64,000 nt of DNA from Metaphire vulgaris (taxonomy: Eukaryota > Annelida > Clitellata > Crassiclitellata > Megascolecidae): positions 23,101,282 to 23,165,281 of the forward strand of contig CM030832.1 in NCBI GenBank assembly GCA_018105865.1, given 5' to 3'. Each line of letters opens with the position of its first letter. The stretch's first letter is position 1. Made by a program: the position numbers and the translations under genes. Below are positions 9,681 through 21,416 of this stretch, in pieces. Under the pieces are notes generated by a model. It saw only the letters and a list, made by a program, of their open reading frames with translations. It was not told the DNA's origin and searched no databases.

Positions 9681-11030
9681 CGCCTCATCTTACACACAGT
9701 AATAATAAATTATTCCATTAGCGTTTCGAGATTAGCATCGTTGAAACGTACAATTCACACGGCTGTAATTAATTTAAGCAACCTTCGCGACAGATACCGT
9801 TAGAAGTAAGCCTACATTATTCACATTGCTGGATCCCTAACACGGGACTCCTTCCGATATATCGGCGGTGATAGCCAGTCATAAGTGGATCCTTAGACTA
9901 GACAATTCCAAATGCCGCGGCTTCAAACAGACCGACAGGAATTAGATTATACAAATTCACAGATTCGCAATATTCTGAGGGGTCTAAATTGGCAAATTAT
10001 TATATCGTTCATTAAACCCGTTAATCAAAACCCAGTTCTCTGGATTAATTATCAGAGTTTTCAAGGGAACCGACTGGATCCATACACTATTCGTCTTTTT
10101 CGATATACCAATTTAGCTCGAAGACAAACACGAACCAGTATTTATTTATTTATCCAAAAGGACTTCTATAGCGCCGTAACAGAGCGTAGGCCCAAATCAA
10201 AGGCGTTTTGACATCATTTGCATGTCAATGACGAACGTAGATGACACTCTTGAAAGTCCGTTTCGGTCGAATGACGGATTTCGACCCCCCCCCCAACGAA
10301 AACGGCGGTGAATCCTATAGAAAGCGATCTTTCACAGTAGAAACGTTCGCAGACATGCCAACGAAGCACGGAAGAAAATGTTGAAAATCCGCAGAGATGT
10401 TGTAAGGAACTCTACGCATGGCAAGATTAGTCGATGAATTACTCAGGTGCGGTCGTTCCGTGAATATAATCCATCGTCGAACTTGGCGGATCCGACCCGT
10501 GATGGAATTCCGGGCGAAGATTAGGGCGGCAGTCGTTCGATCTCGTCTGAAAGACAGCGTCGTAGCATTTTCGAGCGTGTGTCTAATCTGCACTGTAGAG
10601 TGCTACCGGTCGCAATAGGCTGTAGACTTATGCTAAAATTCTTTAAACAATAATGCTTCGTTTCATGTACGTGCATCAACGTTGTTTGTAACTTACAGTG
10701 AATAAATGGCTATCTTGGAATACGTTTTCTATGCATTAATAACAATTGCAGCAATCGCTTATAAAATCTAGAGCAAATAAATTGCCTTGTTATATGGATT
10801 GTCTCAATTTGTCTGTCTGCCCGATGAGATCTAGATGAATACCAAAACTGAGAGAATGACTCTCGTTTGAACTAGATTTTCAAACTCAGCTTGCAATTAG
10901 AAGGTGCAGTGTGAGATTGACTTATTCTTATTTTAGAAATATTAAAAGTTTATCGCACATTGTATAATTGTGGACGGTATGTCGGTGACGTCAAATAAGC
11001 TTATGATCTATTTATGAATTATATTAGAAC
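9681..11030. other. Gene-poor stretch with one retroposon tail
   Basis: At 10140-10195 the minus strand reads GGCGCTATAGAAGTCC followed by a TAAATAAATAAA tail, the same 3' end family as above. A 12-13 base C run lies at about 10267. Overlapping opposite open frames at 10315-10618 are unconvincing as genes. Nothing else was recognised. Confidence 0.45.
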
Positions 11031-13020
11031 TAGGTGTTTACCCGTCAAAAATGACGGGGGAGATTGGCTGTTTTACCACCCAATTTTGTGCAAATGCAAT
11101 AGCATTTTGCGCAATTAATTTACCTAACTCGGCGCCTTTTCCTTCAACCGAGTTAACGCCCATTCGCGTGAATTTTCTGAAACTTGATAGTCAACGTTAG
11201 TGTAATGATTTGGCAGTGTCGAACGACATGCAGTGCTTGATTCTCCTGTTTGCTGTGCTGCTTTTTCACTCCGACCAATAGCCTGCTCCTCATTCTCACT
11301 TGATTGTCGCAAACCTCGTGAACGCTAGACTTTTTTGTTTTGCACGGACTAGAAAGAGGAATAAAAAGGCTAAACAATGGTGCAAACCTCATCTTCTTAG
11401 CTCTTATATAGCCTGAGATATAGCAAATTCAAAAAAGTAGGACACTAAAATTAAAATATTTAATGGAACAGAAATCCACTTAGAAATTCAGTCATAATCC
11501 AGCAATAGCATCAATGGGAATGGACATAATGCCTTTGCTGGATCATGTAATTTTGATCAGAATTCTCAGAATTCAAAACTTTCGCGAAATTCACCGATAA
11601 TAATTATGTTCAAACATTGGGGTCATCGGGTTAGAATTGATAGATCTTTACCAAATGTCAACCGATTTTCAAACTTTTTGGTTTATTTTGTTCCTCTGAC
11701 ATCCCTTTACAACTTTGCCGCTGACCAAAGTGGGGTTACCGCTGAAAATATTTTGCTAGAAGGCTTTAAACATTTTTCGGGGGGAGAGGGTGATATTTTA
11801 GGCCGTAAAGTGGACTCTACCCCCAATTTTTTTGTTTTGCACAGACGGTTAGAAAGAGGAATAAACAACCTAAACAATGGTGCAAACCTCATCTTTTTAG
11901 CTCCTACATAGCCTGAGATATAGCAAATTTAAAACGTTACAGCAATCATTTCTGAAGAACGCTTTTCCAAAAATTAAATCCCCAGTACGGTGACGGCGTC
12001 TGAAAATTTAATCCCCACTTGAGGGGTTAAATTTAAAAAATAGGGTTTGAGGTTAGGAAGGAATAAATATATATAATAACGGGGGGCAGGGCATTGGGAG
12101 AGGGAAGGGAGATTTGGGAGGAGGAAAGTGGGTTGTACGGGTTTTCGGAGCAGCGTGTGTAGATTTGGGAACGGGGTTTGTGGCCGTAGGTTTGGGAACG
12201 GGGTTTGGGGGCGGTGGGGTAGGGCGGAGCAGTGATGGGTTGGAGCCAGGGCGATTGGGAAAGGGATGGTGAGAGAGAAATGGGGTTGGGAGAGGGCTGG
12301 TGAGAGGAAATGGGAACGGGGTTTGGGGCCTGTGGGGTAGGCAGGGCAGGTTTAGGTTGGGGCCTGGGGCGATTGAGAGAGGTTTGGGGAGAGGAAGGGG
12401 GTTGGGAGAGGGAAGGGGTTGGGAGAGGGGGAGGGTAACGGGGTTTGGGCCTGTGGGTTAGGGTGGGCAGGTATGGGTTGGGGCCTGGGCGGGGATGTGT
12501 TGGTCAGGGCGATTGGGAGAGGGAAGAAGGGTTGGGAGAGGGAATGGGAACGGGGGTTTTGGGGCCTGTGGGGTAGGGCAGGGCAGGTATGGGTTGGGGC
12601 CTGCGGCTGGGCAGGATGTGTTGGGGCAGAGCGATTGGGAGAGGAATGGGGAGAGGGAAGGGGATTGGGAGAGGGATAGGGAGTGGAAGGGGAACAGGGG
12701 TTTGGGGCTTGGGCCGGAATGGGTTGGGGTCAGGGCGATTGGGAGAGGGAAGGGGAGAGGGGAAGGGGATGGTGAAAGGGAAGGGAAAGGGGTTTGGGGC
12801 CGGGGCGGGAATGGGTTGGGGCTTGGGCGATTGGGAGAGGGATGGAGTGAGAGAAGGGGGACGGGGGTTTAAGCTGCAATTAAGACGCTTCGTTAAACGC
12901 TCCGTTGTCAATACAGTTTTGATTAAACAATATTTGGTTGTCAATGACAACAGCGTCTTGCAATACCCGCCGTGTTGCCGTCGGACGGACGGACGGACAT
13001 CGAGAATTATATATATAGAC
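11031..13020. repeat. Tandem repeat unit 1 (about 2.0 kb)
   Basis: It begins TAGGTGTTTACCCGTC, with a perfect 18-base hairpin-forming palindrome at 11041-11058 (stem CCCGTCA/TGACGGG). It runs through AT-rich non-coding blocks (TTTGCCGCTGACCAAAGTGGGG, CAATGGTGCAAACCTCATCT), then a G-rich minisatellite (12084-12866), and ends CATCGAGAATTATATATATA directly before unit 2. I recognise no transposase or RT. Related blocks recur at 56.25-56.80 kb, so the unit is probably a dispersed element that sits here in tandem. Confidence 0.7.
12084..12866. repeat. G-rich minisatellite in tandem unit 1
   Basis: Irregular 60-90 bp units contain GGTTTGGGGCC, GGCAGGTATGGGTTGGGGCC and GGGCGATTGGGAGAGGG. Open frames on both strands are compositional. 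Dense G runs of 3-5 make the plus strand a G-quadruplex candidate. Confidence 0.85.
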
Positions 13021-13947
13021 TAGGTGTTTACCCGTCAAAAATGACGGGGAAGATTGGCTGTTTTACTACCCGATTTTTTGCAAATGCAATAGGATTTTGC
13101 GCAATTAATTTACCTAACTCGCCGCCTTTTCCAGGTTTCCTCCAACCGAGTTAATGCCCATTCGCATGAATTTTCTGAAACTTGATAGTCAACGTAAGTG
13201 TAATGATTTGGCAGTGTCGAACGACATGCAGTGCTTGATTCTCTTATTTGCTGTGCTGCTTTTGCACGCCAAGCAACAGCCTGCTCCTCATTCTCACTCG
13301 ATTGTCGGAAAGCTCGTGAACGCTCGACTTTTTTGTTTTGCACGGAGGGTTAGAAAGAGGAATGAAAAAGCTAAACAATGGTGCAAACCTCATCTTCTTA
13401 TCTCTTATATAGCATGAGATGTAGCAAATTTTAAAAAAATTGGAAACTTTCTCAGAATTCAAAACTTACGCGAAATTCGCTCATAATACTTATGTTCAAA
13501 CATTGGGGTCGTCGAGTTAGAATTGATAGATCTTTTCCAAATGTCAACCGATTTTCAAACTTTTTGGTTTATTTTGTTCCTCTGACATCCCTTTATAACT
13601 TTGCCGCTGACCAAAGTGGGGTTACCGCTGAAAATATTTTGCTAGGGGGCTTTAAAATTTTTTGGGGGAAGAGGGTGATATTTTACGCCGTAAAGTGGAC
13701 TCTACCCCCACATTTGTTGTTTTGCACGGACGGTTAGAAAGAGGAATAAACAATCTAAACAATGGTGCAAACCTCATCTTTTTAGCTCCTATAGAGCCTG
13801 AGATATAGCAAATTTAAAACGTTACATCAATCATTTCTGAAGAACGCTTTTCCAAAAATTAAAAAATCTCCAGTACGGTGACGGCGTCTGAAAATTTAAT
13901 CCCCATTTGAGGGTAAAATTTAAAAAATAGGTATTGAGGCTAGGAAG

Positions 13948-13993
<46 letters not shown>

Positions 13994-14660
13994 ACGGGGA
14001 CAGGGCATTGGAAGAGGAAGGGAGGTTTGGGAGGAGGAAAGTGGGTTGTACGGGTTTTCGGAGCAGCGTTGTGTAGGTTTGGAAACAGGGCTTGGGCGAT
14101 TGGGGAAGAGATGGGGAGAGGAGAGGAGGGGGATGGGGAAAGGGAAGGGGAACAGGGGTTTGGGGCCGGGGCAGGAATGGGTTGGGGCCAGGGCGATTGG
14201 GAGAGGGATGGGGAGAGGGAAAAGGGTTGGGGAGAGGGAAGGGAACGGAGGTTTGGGGCCATGGCAGGAATGGGTTGGAGCCGGGGGTGATTGGGAGGGA
14301 GATTGAGAGAGGAAGGGGGGATGGAGAGAGGAAGGGAACAGGGGTTTGGGGCCGGGGTCCCGGAATGGGTTGGGCCAGGGGATTGGGAGGGGATGGGGAG
14401 AGGGAAGAGGGATGGAGAAAGGGAAGGGAAAAGGGGTTTGGGGCCGGGGCAGGAATGGGTTGGGGCCTGGGCGATTGGGAGAGGGATGGGGTGAGGAAGG
14501 GGGACGGGGGTTTAAAGCTGCAATTAAGACGCTTCGTTAAACGCTCCGTTGACAGTTTTGATTAAGCAATATTTGGTTGTCAATGACAACAGCGTCTTGC
14601 AATACCCGCCGTGTTGCGGACGGACAGACGGACGCGACAGACATCGAGAATTATATAAGA
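13021..14660. repeat. Tandem repeat unit 2 (about 1.6 kb)
   Basis: This is a second copy of the 11.03-kb unit. It has the same TAGGTGTTTACCCGTC start with palindrome (13031-13048), the same internal blocks and a G-rich array (13994-14510). It then shares the GCTGCAATTAAGACGCTTCG block and ends at GACATCGAGAATTATATAAG. It is shorter mainly through a smaller G-rich array and lost AT-rich sequence, and it carries an extra (TA)n run at 13951-13991. Confidence 0.75.
13994..14510. repeat. G-rich minisatellite in tandem unit 2
   Basis: Same motifs as the array at 12.1-12.9 kb (GGGGCCGGGGCAGGAATGGG, GGGAGAGGGATGGGG). Frames reading Gly/Arg/Trp repeats are artefacts. Confidence 0.85.
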
Positions 14661-15059
14661 TTAGTTCAGATCGTATAAAGCAGAATTCTAAACGGGAAAT
14701 GGAACAAACTTTTATGATCCAGCAACAGCATTATGTCCATTGCCTGTCAGTGATGTTTTCGGCGAATTATAAAAGCGCATTGATATTTCTATTTTGATAT
14801 TTTCATTTATATTTCTGCCTCTTTGGACCTGTCTGTCTCAAGGCGTAGCCTTTATAGCCCAGCTTATAGTACGTACAAAATTTGATAAAGTTTTAAGTTA
14901 ACAAAATTATTTCTGCTGTTTTTCATGATTCTGGATATCCGGAAAAGCAAACATCAGATCAGCAATTTTAACATCTTATTCGTCCTACTGATTTTGTCAT
15001 AGGAGTGCAAAGATTGGGATGCTAGATAAGCTTATACGCAAGATTTCATATTAATTAGA

Positions 15060-15560
15060 TTATCGGTTAATATAATGTAATGTGGAATTTGTATTGCGCC
15101 TCTTCTATTTCTACTCAGAGGCGCTCCTGACATTGGAGTCGCAGGGTAAAGTAGCGAGACTTTAGCTTTCGCATTTAGCAGAGCGAGGGGGTAAGAAGTG
15201 ATTCCCGAATGGATGGGTTCAAGGCATTCCAGAGGGAGGGTCCAGTCACTGCAAAAGCCCGACGCTGAGTAAGAGCAGTATGTGATCTGGGGACATAAAC
15301 ATTCTTCTGATCAGTGGAGTGGCGCCGGCGATGAGCAGCGGAAGAGGGTGATTTGAAAAGCTCAGTAATGTAAGACGGTGCGTTGGTGGTAACGCCTAAA
15401 AGAGATTGATGCACATGTATCTACTGCACAGCCAATATACGAATTTGCAGTCATCATATTGTAATTATGAGACTGCGCAACAGCATGGTCTCCGGCCTGC
15501 AAACAAGATCTCTTTACCATATATGCATTAGAAGTGCTGTTTTGGTAAGAAAATTTGTTT
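15060..15560 (-). mobile_element. LINE C-terminus and 3' UTR (CR1/Jockey-like)
   Basis: The minus-strand frame 15175-15414 encodes AFAVTGPSLWNALNPSIRES, preceded by a VPRSHTALTQRR stretch, the standard C-terminal pattern of these LINE proteins. Below it, the 3' UTR has paired AGGCGC blocks and ends GCGCAATACAAATTCCACAT, related to the GCGCTATAGAAAT 3' ends elsewhere. 5' truncated. Confidence 0.7.
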
Positions 15561-16974
15561 TCCAAATATTAGTTCTTCCCATTATTTTTTGAAATTCATT
15601 AGACCCCTATAGGTTCTAAAATGGTCGACTATTGCATCCCAACTACAGCTATTTCAAACAATGATTAAGCGCCTAAGAATGAGCATCTACCAGAGTGTTA
15701 CGTTTCTCAAGATTACACTTGCTTACTTATTTACTGACTCACAGTTGATATTCAAAAAGAGTACAAAGTTTATTAAGTGATGGCGCGCAAAATATTTTGG
15801 CGCTAACTTGTTTTAGAACACCGTACATTGTTTTCTGCCACTTTGCCCATAGCATCTGCAGTTTTACCTCTGGTCACGCTACCATCTTCCAAAGGCAATG
15901 AGATAATAATATGGTGAGGCTTTGCATCTTCTGACGTTTGCTATGAGAGCAGCCGTCAAGGTGTCACAAATGAAGTAGACCACCTCTTTTCTTATCCCCA
16001 CTAAGTTTTTTGGAATAAAATTTAAACATGTTTAGTTGTCATGGTTAAAATTTAACCACTTACATACGACTCTTTACTATAGGCGAGGACTTCAGTAGAG
16101 TAGTAATGAGAGTCCATGCAGCGGTTTCGGTTTAGCTTGACGTTTTAAGTGTGGTGTACGTCTTTGCAACTTTCGTTTTCTGCAGTATTAGTCAATGTTG
16201 GTTACAAACCATGGTTTCCTCTTTCACATAGTCTGCTGAACTTGAGTAAATATTGATATTCTACTGTGTTGGGTAAATATACTCATACTTAAGAGCTAGG
16301 AGCATGATAAGGCCTGTGACGTAAATACAAGCCTGCCGCCTTATGTTATACATGATAGTCTGATATCATTGATTACTTTTGGCGAGTTGCGTGGTATCTA
16401 TGCAATTTCAGATTAAAGACTCTGGATACTACACTTCTTCTTCTTAAAATCCTATTAAACGGAATTTATAGTTAGAATTTATACTGATGCATAGAATTTC
16501 GGTCCAAAATGAGCCTTATGCACTTATGTTTATCTAATTATATTCCTATATGTATAATACATCTCCTAATATATAATCTCCAATATATGCTATATTTTTG
16601 AATATATATAGGCCTTATATGTGTGCGTGTGCGAGTGTGCGCGTCTGTGTGTGAATTTACGAGCTAAGAGATTAAAACTAGAGTGCGTGACATCATTTGA
16701 GAACGCCTTATGGATAACTGTTTATTTAATTTAACTTTGTAACCTGAGTTAACTTTGGTTAATCGCAATTCAATCGTCGAATATATCGTTGATTTGAGGT
16801 TCTACACATCAGAACGGATTTTAACCATAGGCCAGTTCTTATTTGTTGCCGTATGAATTGAGATGCGATTGCGCACAGATTTGTAATGTCGACTCAAAAG
16901 CACCCATTATAAATATCCGGCCGATTCCTCATATAATTCGTAGCCGGCTTCGGTCACAGCGGGGCTTAATAATT
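15561..16974. other. Gene-free stretch upstream of cassette B
   Basis: AT-rich DNA with a GT-rich microsatellite (about 16617-16655). No exon, RNA gene or mobile element end was recognised. Confidence 0.5.
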
Positions 16975-17196
16975 ATGGTTTTTGGTTATAGGCTACTCGT
17001 AGGTTTCGATGATTTGAAGAGATACAGACTCTACGCGTGCAAATAAAAAGGAAAAACGTCCCGATAGTATTACTATCGTCAAAGGACGCCGCAGTTGGGC
17101 TTCAGAAGCAGTTTGCTAAGAGTCAGGGACAGGCTGATCGTTCTTTGGAATTAATGGGAAAAGCGATAAAAATTATGAGCAGCGAATAATAGACCT
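16975..17196 (+). promoter_or_regulatory. Conserved 5' flank of IgSF cassette B
   Basis: Homologous to 4797-5038 upstream of cassette A, including the GCAAATAAAAAGG block and CGATAGTATTA. The conservation marks it as the duplicated promoter/5' UTR region; no experimentally defined element can be claimed. Confidence 0.45.
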
Positions 17197-17266
17197 ATGA
17201 TGGCGAATCGCAACATACAGACAACAGCGGTGTTTCTGACAATTTGTATTGCATCGTCAACAAAGG
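17197..17266 (+). CDS. IgSF cassette B, exon 1: signal peptide
   Basis: Two ATGs (17197 and 17200) open MMANRNIQTTAVFLTICIAS, continuing SSTK plus a split glycine, before a GTGAGT donor at 17267. The codon matching cassette A's ATG is ATA here, so translation must start at the upstream pair. The hydrophobic AVFLTICIA core keeps it a plausible signal peptide. The phase-1 donor fits the V exon at 20548. Confidence 0.7.
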
Positions 17267-17478
17267 GTGAGTCACGTTGAGAATATATTTTCAAAAGCCA
17301 CAACAACGATCGCTGTGCATGGCCTCAAGAAGTTTATTTAATAGTGTCATAACAGAGGGCAAATGATGGAAATGAACAGTCAAAAAGAAAAATTAATTTT
17401 ATACACTCCTTATTTGAGCCAGCAATGCATAAAACCTAAAACTATGCATACACATTATGATCGAGAGCTGGCGGATCA

Positions 17479-17570
17479 TCAGTGGCGTAACCATGCAGGG
17501 TTCCGGAATGGGGGAACCAAGGAACCAGAAGGCCTGGGGGAGTATGGTTCGTTCCCTGAACGGGGTCTTG
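17479..17570 (+). mobile_element. Old MITE-like insert shared with cassette A
   Basis: CAGTGGCGTAACCATGCAGG followed by GGGGGAACCAAGGAACCAGA is the counterpart of 5318-5430. It predates the cassette duplication. Confidence 0.45.
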
Positions 17571-18215
17571 GGCGGTGTTTGGTTATATTACATTGCTGTT
17601 AAATTGATCTTGCGCATTGTTTTCAGATTACATGACAAAGACTGACAATCCCCCAACTTATTCTATATATGTTTTCAAGGGTATAAGTTCAAGTAGCGTA
17701 GCATGGGCCGAGCTCCAGTCGTTCCTAATTTAAGAATTGTTAAATGTTATAACAACCTGGCCGTATAATTTTCACGATCATCTTTGCCTTTAACTTTTAA
17801 TCAGTGAATTGGTCGATGGAAATTATCACCAGTTAGCCTACATTATCACATCAAAGCAGGACGATTGAGTGTATTCATTCCCAGGAATCGATGTAATTTA
17901 ATTATTTCCAGCATCGAAGGCGTAGTTTTAGAGCATAAGCCAACCACTGGTGCTTATCAAGAATTTGTTTATAAAGCTTTCCCTGAAGTTAATTTGTGTT
18001 TTTAGTGTTTTAAAGACACTGTAGTGTGTGCTTTAAGAGTTTTACGGTAGTTAAGTGCCTCACTTATTGTCTTCCTTTGTCTTTCTTAATCTTTGTTATC
18101 CAGGTAACCAGAGGCGCCCATCCCTCTGACTGCTGGAAGCAGCTTCCCCCTTCCTGTCCTCCCTTCCCTCTCCTACACCTAAACGGGGATCCAGCATGGA
18201 TTTATCTACATCACA

Positions 18216-18222
18216 TTATTAC

Positions 18223-18304
<82 letters not shown>
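18216..18304. repeat. (ATT)n microsatellite
   Basis: An almost perfect ATT/TTA run inside the outer hAT element. Poly-Ile and poly-Asn frames across it are not genes. Confidence 0.9.
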
Positions 18305-18305
<1 letters not shown>

Positions 18306-18632
18306 GAAAAACTAGCAGTATAACATTGGACATTGGCACCCCACCGCAAATTTATGGGAAAAAGCCTGGGTCCGGGGTATAACCCCGGAAAATTTTTTAA
18401 ATCAAAAGATGCTCGTAGTGAGTTTCCGTGCATTTTGGACACTACATTGCACACTTTGGTGCGCCTGGATAGGTCTCATACCAGTAACTTCTAATTCTCA
18501 GTTTCTCGAAACATTCCGCCAGCCACAAAGCACTAATATATGTAAGTTGAAACTAAAGAGAGATATCGCAGTAATTGCGCTGGCAAACTATTCAAAATTG
18601 CCTGCAAATTATCTATTTTGTTTAATATTTAG

Positions 18633-19756
18633 TAGGGCTGGTAACGATTAAAAATTTGTTCGATTAATCGGAAATTATTTTAATCGATTAATCGATTAAT
18701 CTCGATTAATTAAGGTTAGGGTTACCCTAACCCTAACCCTATCTCCCACCAGAAGTTTCTGTCGTTTAATAACAATAATAATGACGTACACATTTTGGGG
18801 TAATATTAGATTCAAATCTTGAAATTTGATGCACGTGTTTGAGACTTTATGCCGGCGCATTGGCATTTGGCACTCCCCAATGGTGGTACGTCAGCGATGT
18901 ATTTTAACCCCGATAAGCAAATTGTTTATCGAAGTGAACGCAGTAGACTTTACTGCCATCTTCTATTTTTCCTTCAGCAGGTTTTGGAGTTTTGTCTGTT
19001 TGTTCTTCCACAGTTAGTTTAAAAATGAAATGTTTCTTCAACCAAAGCTCGATCATACGTATCATACGTATTATATTTTTTGTATCATACGCACGTATTT
19101 TAACGTATGACATTTTATCATACGCGCTATCATACGTGAGCAATACTACCATTAGGCCTGCATAGCCATGAAATTGCGTCGATTACCGCAGTCTGTTAAC
19201 CATTTACCTGCACAGAGAAATTAACAGAGGAACAAGTGTTAACGAAGTAAATTTTGGGATCAGTTACAGTGACGTGGCGTGACGTCGCAATTGATATTTC
19301 TCGCTAAGTAAGCAAATTATAAGCAACAGATCAGACATAAAATACGCGTATCATACGCGTATTTTATTTTTTTATTCATACGCACGTATTTTTACGTATT
19401 TTATTTTGTCATACGCGTATGATCGAGCTTTGTCTTCAACTTTCCGCTTAATTTCTTTACAGCTACGTCGCTCTTATCTTGGCTCTTATATCTGGCCATT
19501 TTTGATTACGGTTTAAACCATAGATTTAAATTAAAATCTATGCTATTAACGTTTGCCGATAGAATAATAATACTGTACTGGGGAACAGAAGAAGCTAGAA
19601 ACTATTAAAAATTAATAAAACTACTAAAAATTAAGGGAAATATTAAATATAAAAATATTAAATTTTAATCGAAAAATTAATCGATTAAATTTTCTTTAAT
19701 CGATTAAAAATTTTAACGATTAATCGGTAGATTAATCGTTAATTTTCGCAGCCCTA
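18633..19756. mobile_element. Middle nested hAT-type element (1.1 kb)
   Basis: Inverted ends are TAGGGCTG and CAGCCCTA, followed inside by ACGATTAA/TTAATCG-rich arms. The flanking 8-mers ATATTTAG (18625-18632) and GTATTTAG (19757-19764) match at 7 of 8. It contains a short GGTTAGGGTTA/CCCTAACCC telomere-like palindrome (about 18713-18741). It lies within the 18109-20330 element and is split by the 19043-19432 element. Confidence 0.8.
19043..19432. mobile_element. Innermost nested hAT-type MITE (390 bp)
   Basis: Terminal inverted repeats CAAAGCTCGATCATACG and CGTATGATCGAGCTTTG, with perfect TCTTCAAC duplications at 19035-19042 and 19433-19440. The interior has many CATACG/CGTATG palindromic repeats near both ends. 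It is the youngest layer of a three-deep nest. Confidence 0.9.
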
Positions 19757-20547
19757 GTATTTAGTTTAAAAATTAGATTTCTCCAACAACCACACCTAGG
19801 CCTACATCAATTTTTAGAGGCATTAAAGCTGCAACAACTGCAAAAGGGATAACTAGACTTAAGGCGGCTGACTGAAACAAGTTATTAACAATATCTAATT
19901 GCACTGTTTCACAGTCTTGAATGGATTGTAATTTGTTGATGGAGGTCTTTGGAAGGCTATTGTGGGGGAATTTGAAGTAGTCTAATTTGGAATGTAAACT
20001 TCATGTGAGTCTATTGGTTTGTTATAAGTTATTTATATTTCACATGAAGTTTATATTCTGCATCATTAGAATGACTGTGCGTAAAAGTGACAATAATAAT
20101 ACACTTTTATGAATGCTTGATAATAATGAACTTGAATTGAGTACCGGTAAGCTTATATGAAGTTACAAAATTGCACTGTAGTAAAACCAGTAATTTACTT
20201 GCACAGGCATTTAGGGGCTTATCGAATTAATATGCTACTCTAACGTAATACCAAAACTCAGGGGGAATTTCCTCCCCCTACGTTTTCTAGGAAGCATTTG
20301 CTTACTTTCCCCCTTGTGTGGGCGCCCCTGCAGGTAACCATATGCAGAGCTGTATGATGGCCAAATGAAATTCATCAATCAATGTTTACATATAACACCG
20401 TATTTAATACTCCATAAGTTAATTGGCCTTATTATTGATCTGAATTCATTTTAAAATTGTCGCTACATCTCTAAGCGAAGGCAGAACTTGGAAGTGAAGT
20501 GAACTGTGTGACAGCAGGACTATATAATTCTCCCTATTTAAATCTAG

Positions 20548-20838
20548 GTTTCGGTGCACTCGATGTCGAAGTCCTGGTCGACGATTCAGCTGTAATAAAC
20601 TGCTCTCCGAATGCATCAGTAGATATTCAGTGGCATTTCAACTCACTCAATACGTCCATTTATGCTGGTGGACAGTTCGACGATGCTCACAAAGACAGAT
20701 TCAGTTTGGAAGTTGGCAATACAACAGGAACGTACAACCTTATAATTGCGGGTGTAAAACCAGAACACGCCGGCGTTTACTATTGTTCAAGCCATGATGC
20801 TGTACAAGTGTTCAGTGAAACGCATCTGACAGTATTGT
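20548..20838 (+). CDS. IgSF cassette B, exon 2: V-type Ig domain
   Basis: A 291-bp phase 1-1 exon with acceptor AAATCTAG and donor GTACGA at 20839 (weaker than cassette A's GTAAGA). It encodes a V-like domain with INCSPNAS, DIQWHF and HAGVYYC and a terminal ETHLTVL. It is the same length as the cassette A exon, with no indels. Replacements cluster at the N-terminal strand, the turn after YAG, the SLEV.. turn and the SHD.V.V stretch before the last strand, corresponding to surface loops of a V domain. Probable N-terminal recognition domain of the receptor. Confidence 0.8.
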
Positions 20839-21285
20839 GTACGAAACTTTGTTCAGTACTAGTATTAAAATTACTATACAATAAGCACTGATCTATTGTA
20901 ATGAATGTAGTTGACTATTCTGAATTGTTGGGGAACTAAGGACTTTTGTTGATGAAGTAGACATGCCAAATATTGACAAATGTAGGACTAATGCCAGAAG
21001 TGGTGGTAGTCCTGCAATATCCATAGTAGATATGTTATGAGACCATCTTCATAGAAATATTTAGATAAGATATCTATAGTGTATTAAATACACTATAGAT
21101 AGCTACATTAAATTAAATTACATTAAATTAAATTACATTAAATTTTAATGTCATGCAGCTAGACTTGTGCGCCGACGCTCTGAGGGTCGGTGGCGGCGTT
21201 TGACCGCTGTATCACCGGCGAACCAATTTTTTCGGCGGCGGCGGCGTGGACTTCATTGACGGCGTCGGCGGCTTACAAACGGTTA

Positions 21286-21286
21286 A

Positions 21287-21334
<48 letters not shown>

Positions 21335-21400
21335 CACGAAATTTCTATAGCGCTGCCCGAAAGCTTGGCGCAGTGCACCAGCTTATTCACGAGTGCTCAA
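21286..21400 (-). repeat. (TAAG)n-tailed retroposon 3' end
   Basis: A TAAG array (about 21286-21333) is followed on the minus strand by AGCGCTATAGAAATTTCGTG, then CCAAGCTTTCGGGC and GAATAAGCTGGTGCACTGCG. The same unit occurs at about 46.28-46.37 kb in plus orientation. It lies inside the 21160-23133 hAT element. Confidence 0.65.
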
Positions 21401-21416
21401 GATAATATAGTACAAT

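Larger units (their letters stand above)
18109..20330. mobile_element. Outer hAT-type element (2.2 kb) with nested insertions
   Basis: Ends CAGAGGCGCCCA and TGGGCGCCCCTG form inverted termini. Perfect 8-bp duplications CAGGTAAC lie at 18101-18108 and 20331-20338. No transposase frame remains. It sits in intron 1 of cassette B and is absent from cassette A, so it inserted after duplication. It contains an ATT array and two further nested elements. Confidence 0.85.

Noticed and set aside
10315..10618. Overlapping plus and minus frames with basic sequence
   Set aside because: Antisense pair of about equal length with no motif, no start or splice context; likely chance.
18026..18454. Poly-Ile and poly-Asn frames
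   Set aside because: Pure translations of the ATT microsatellite inside a hAT element.
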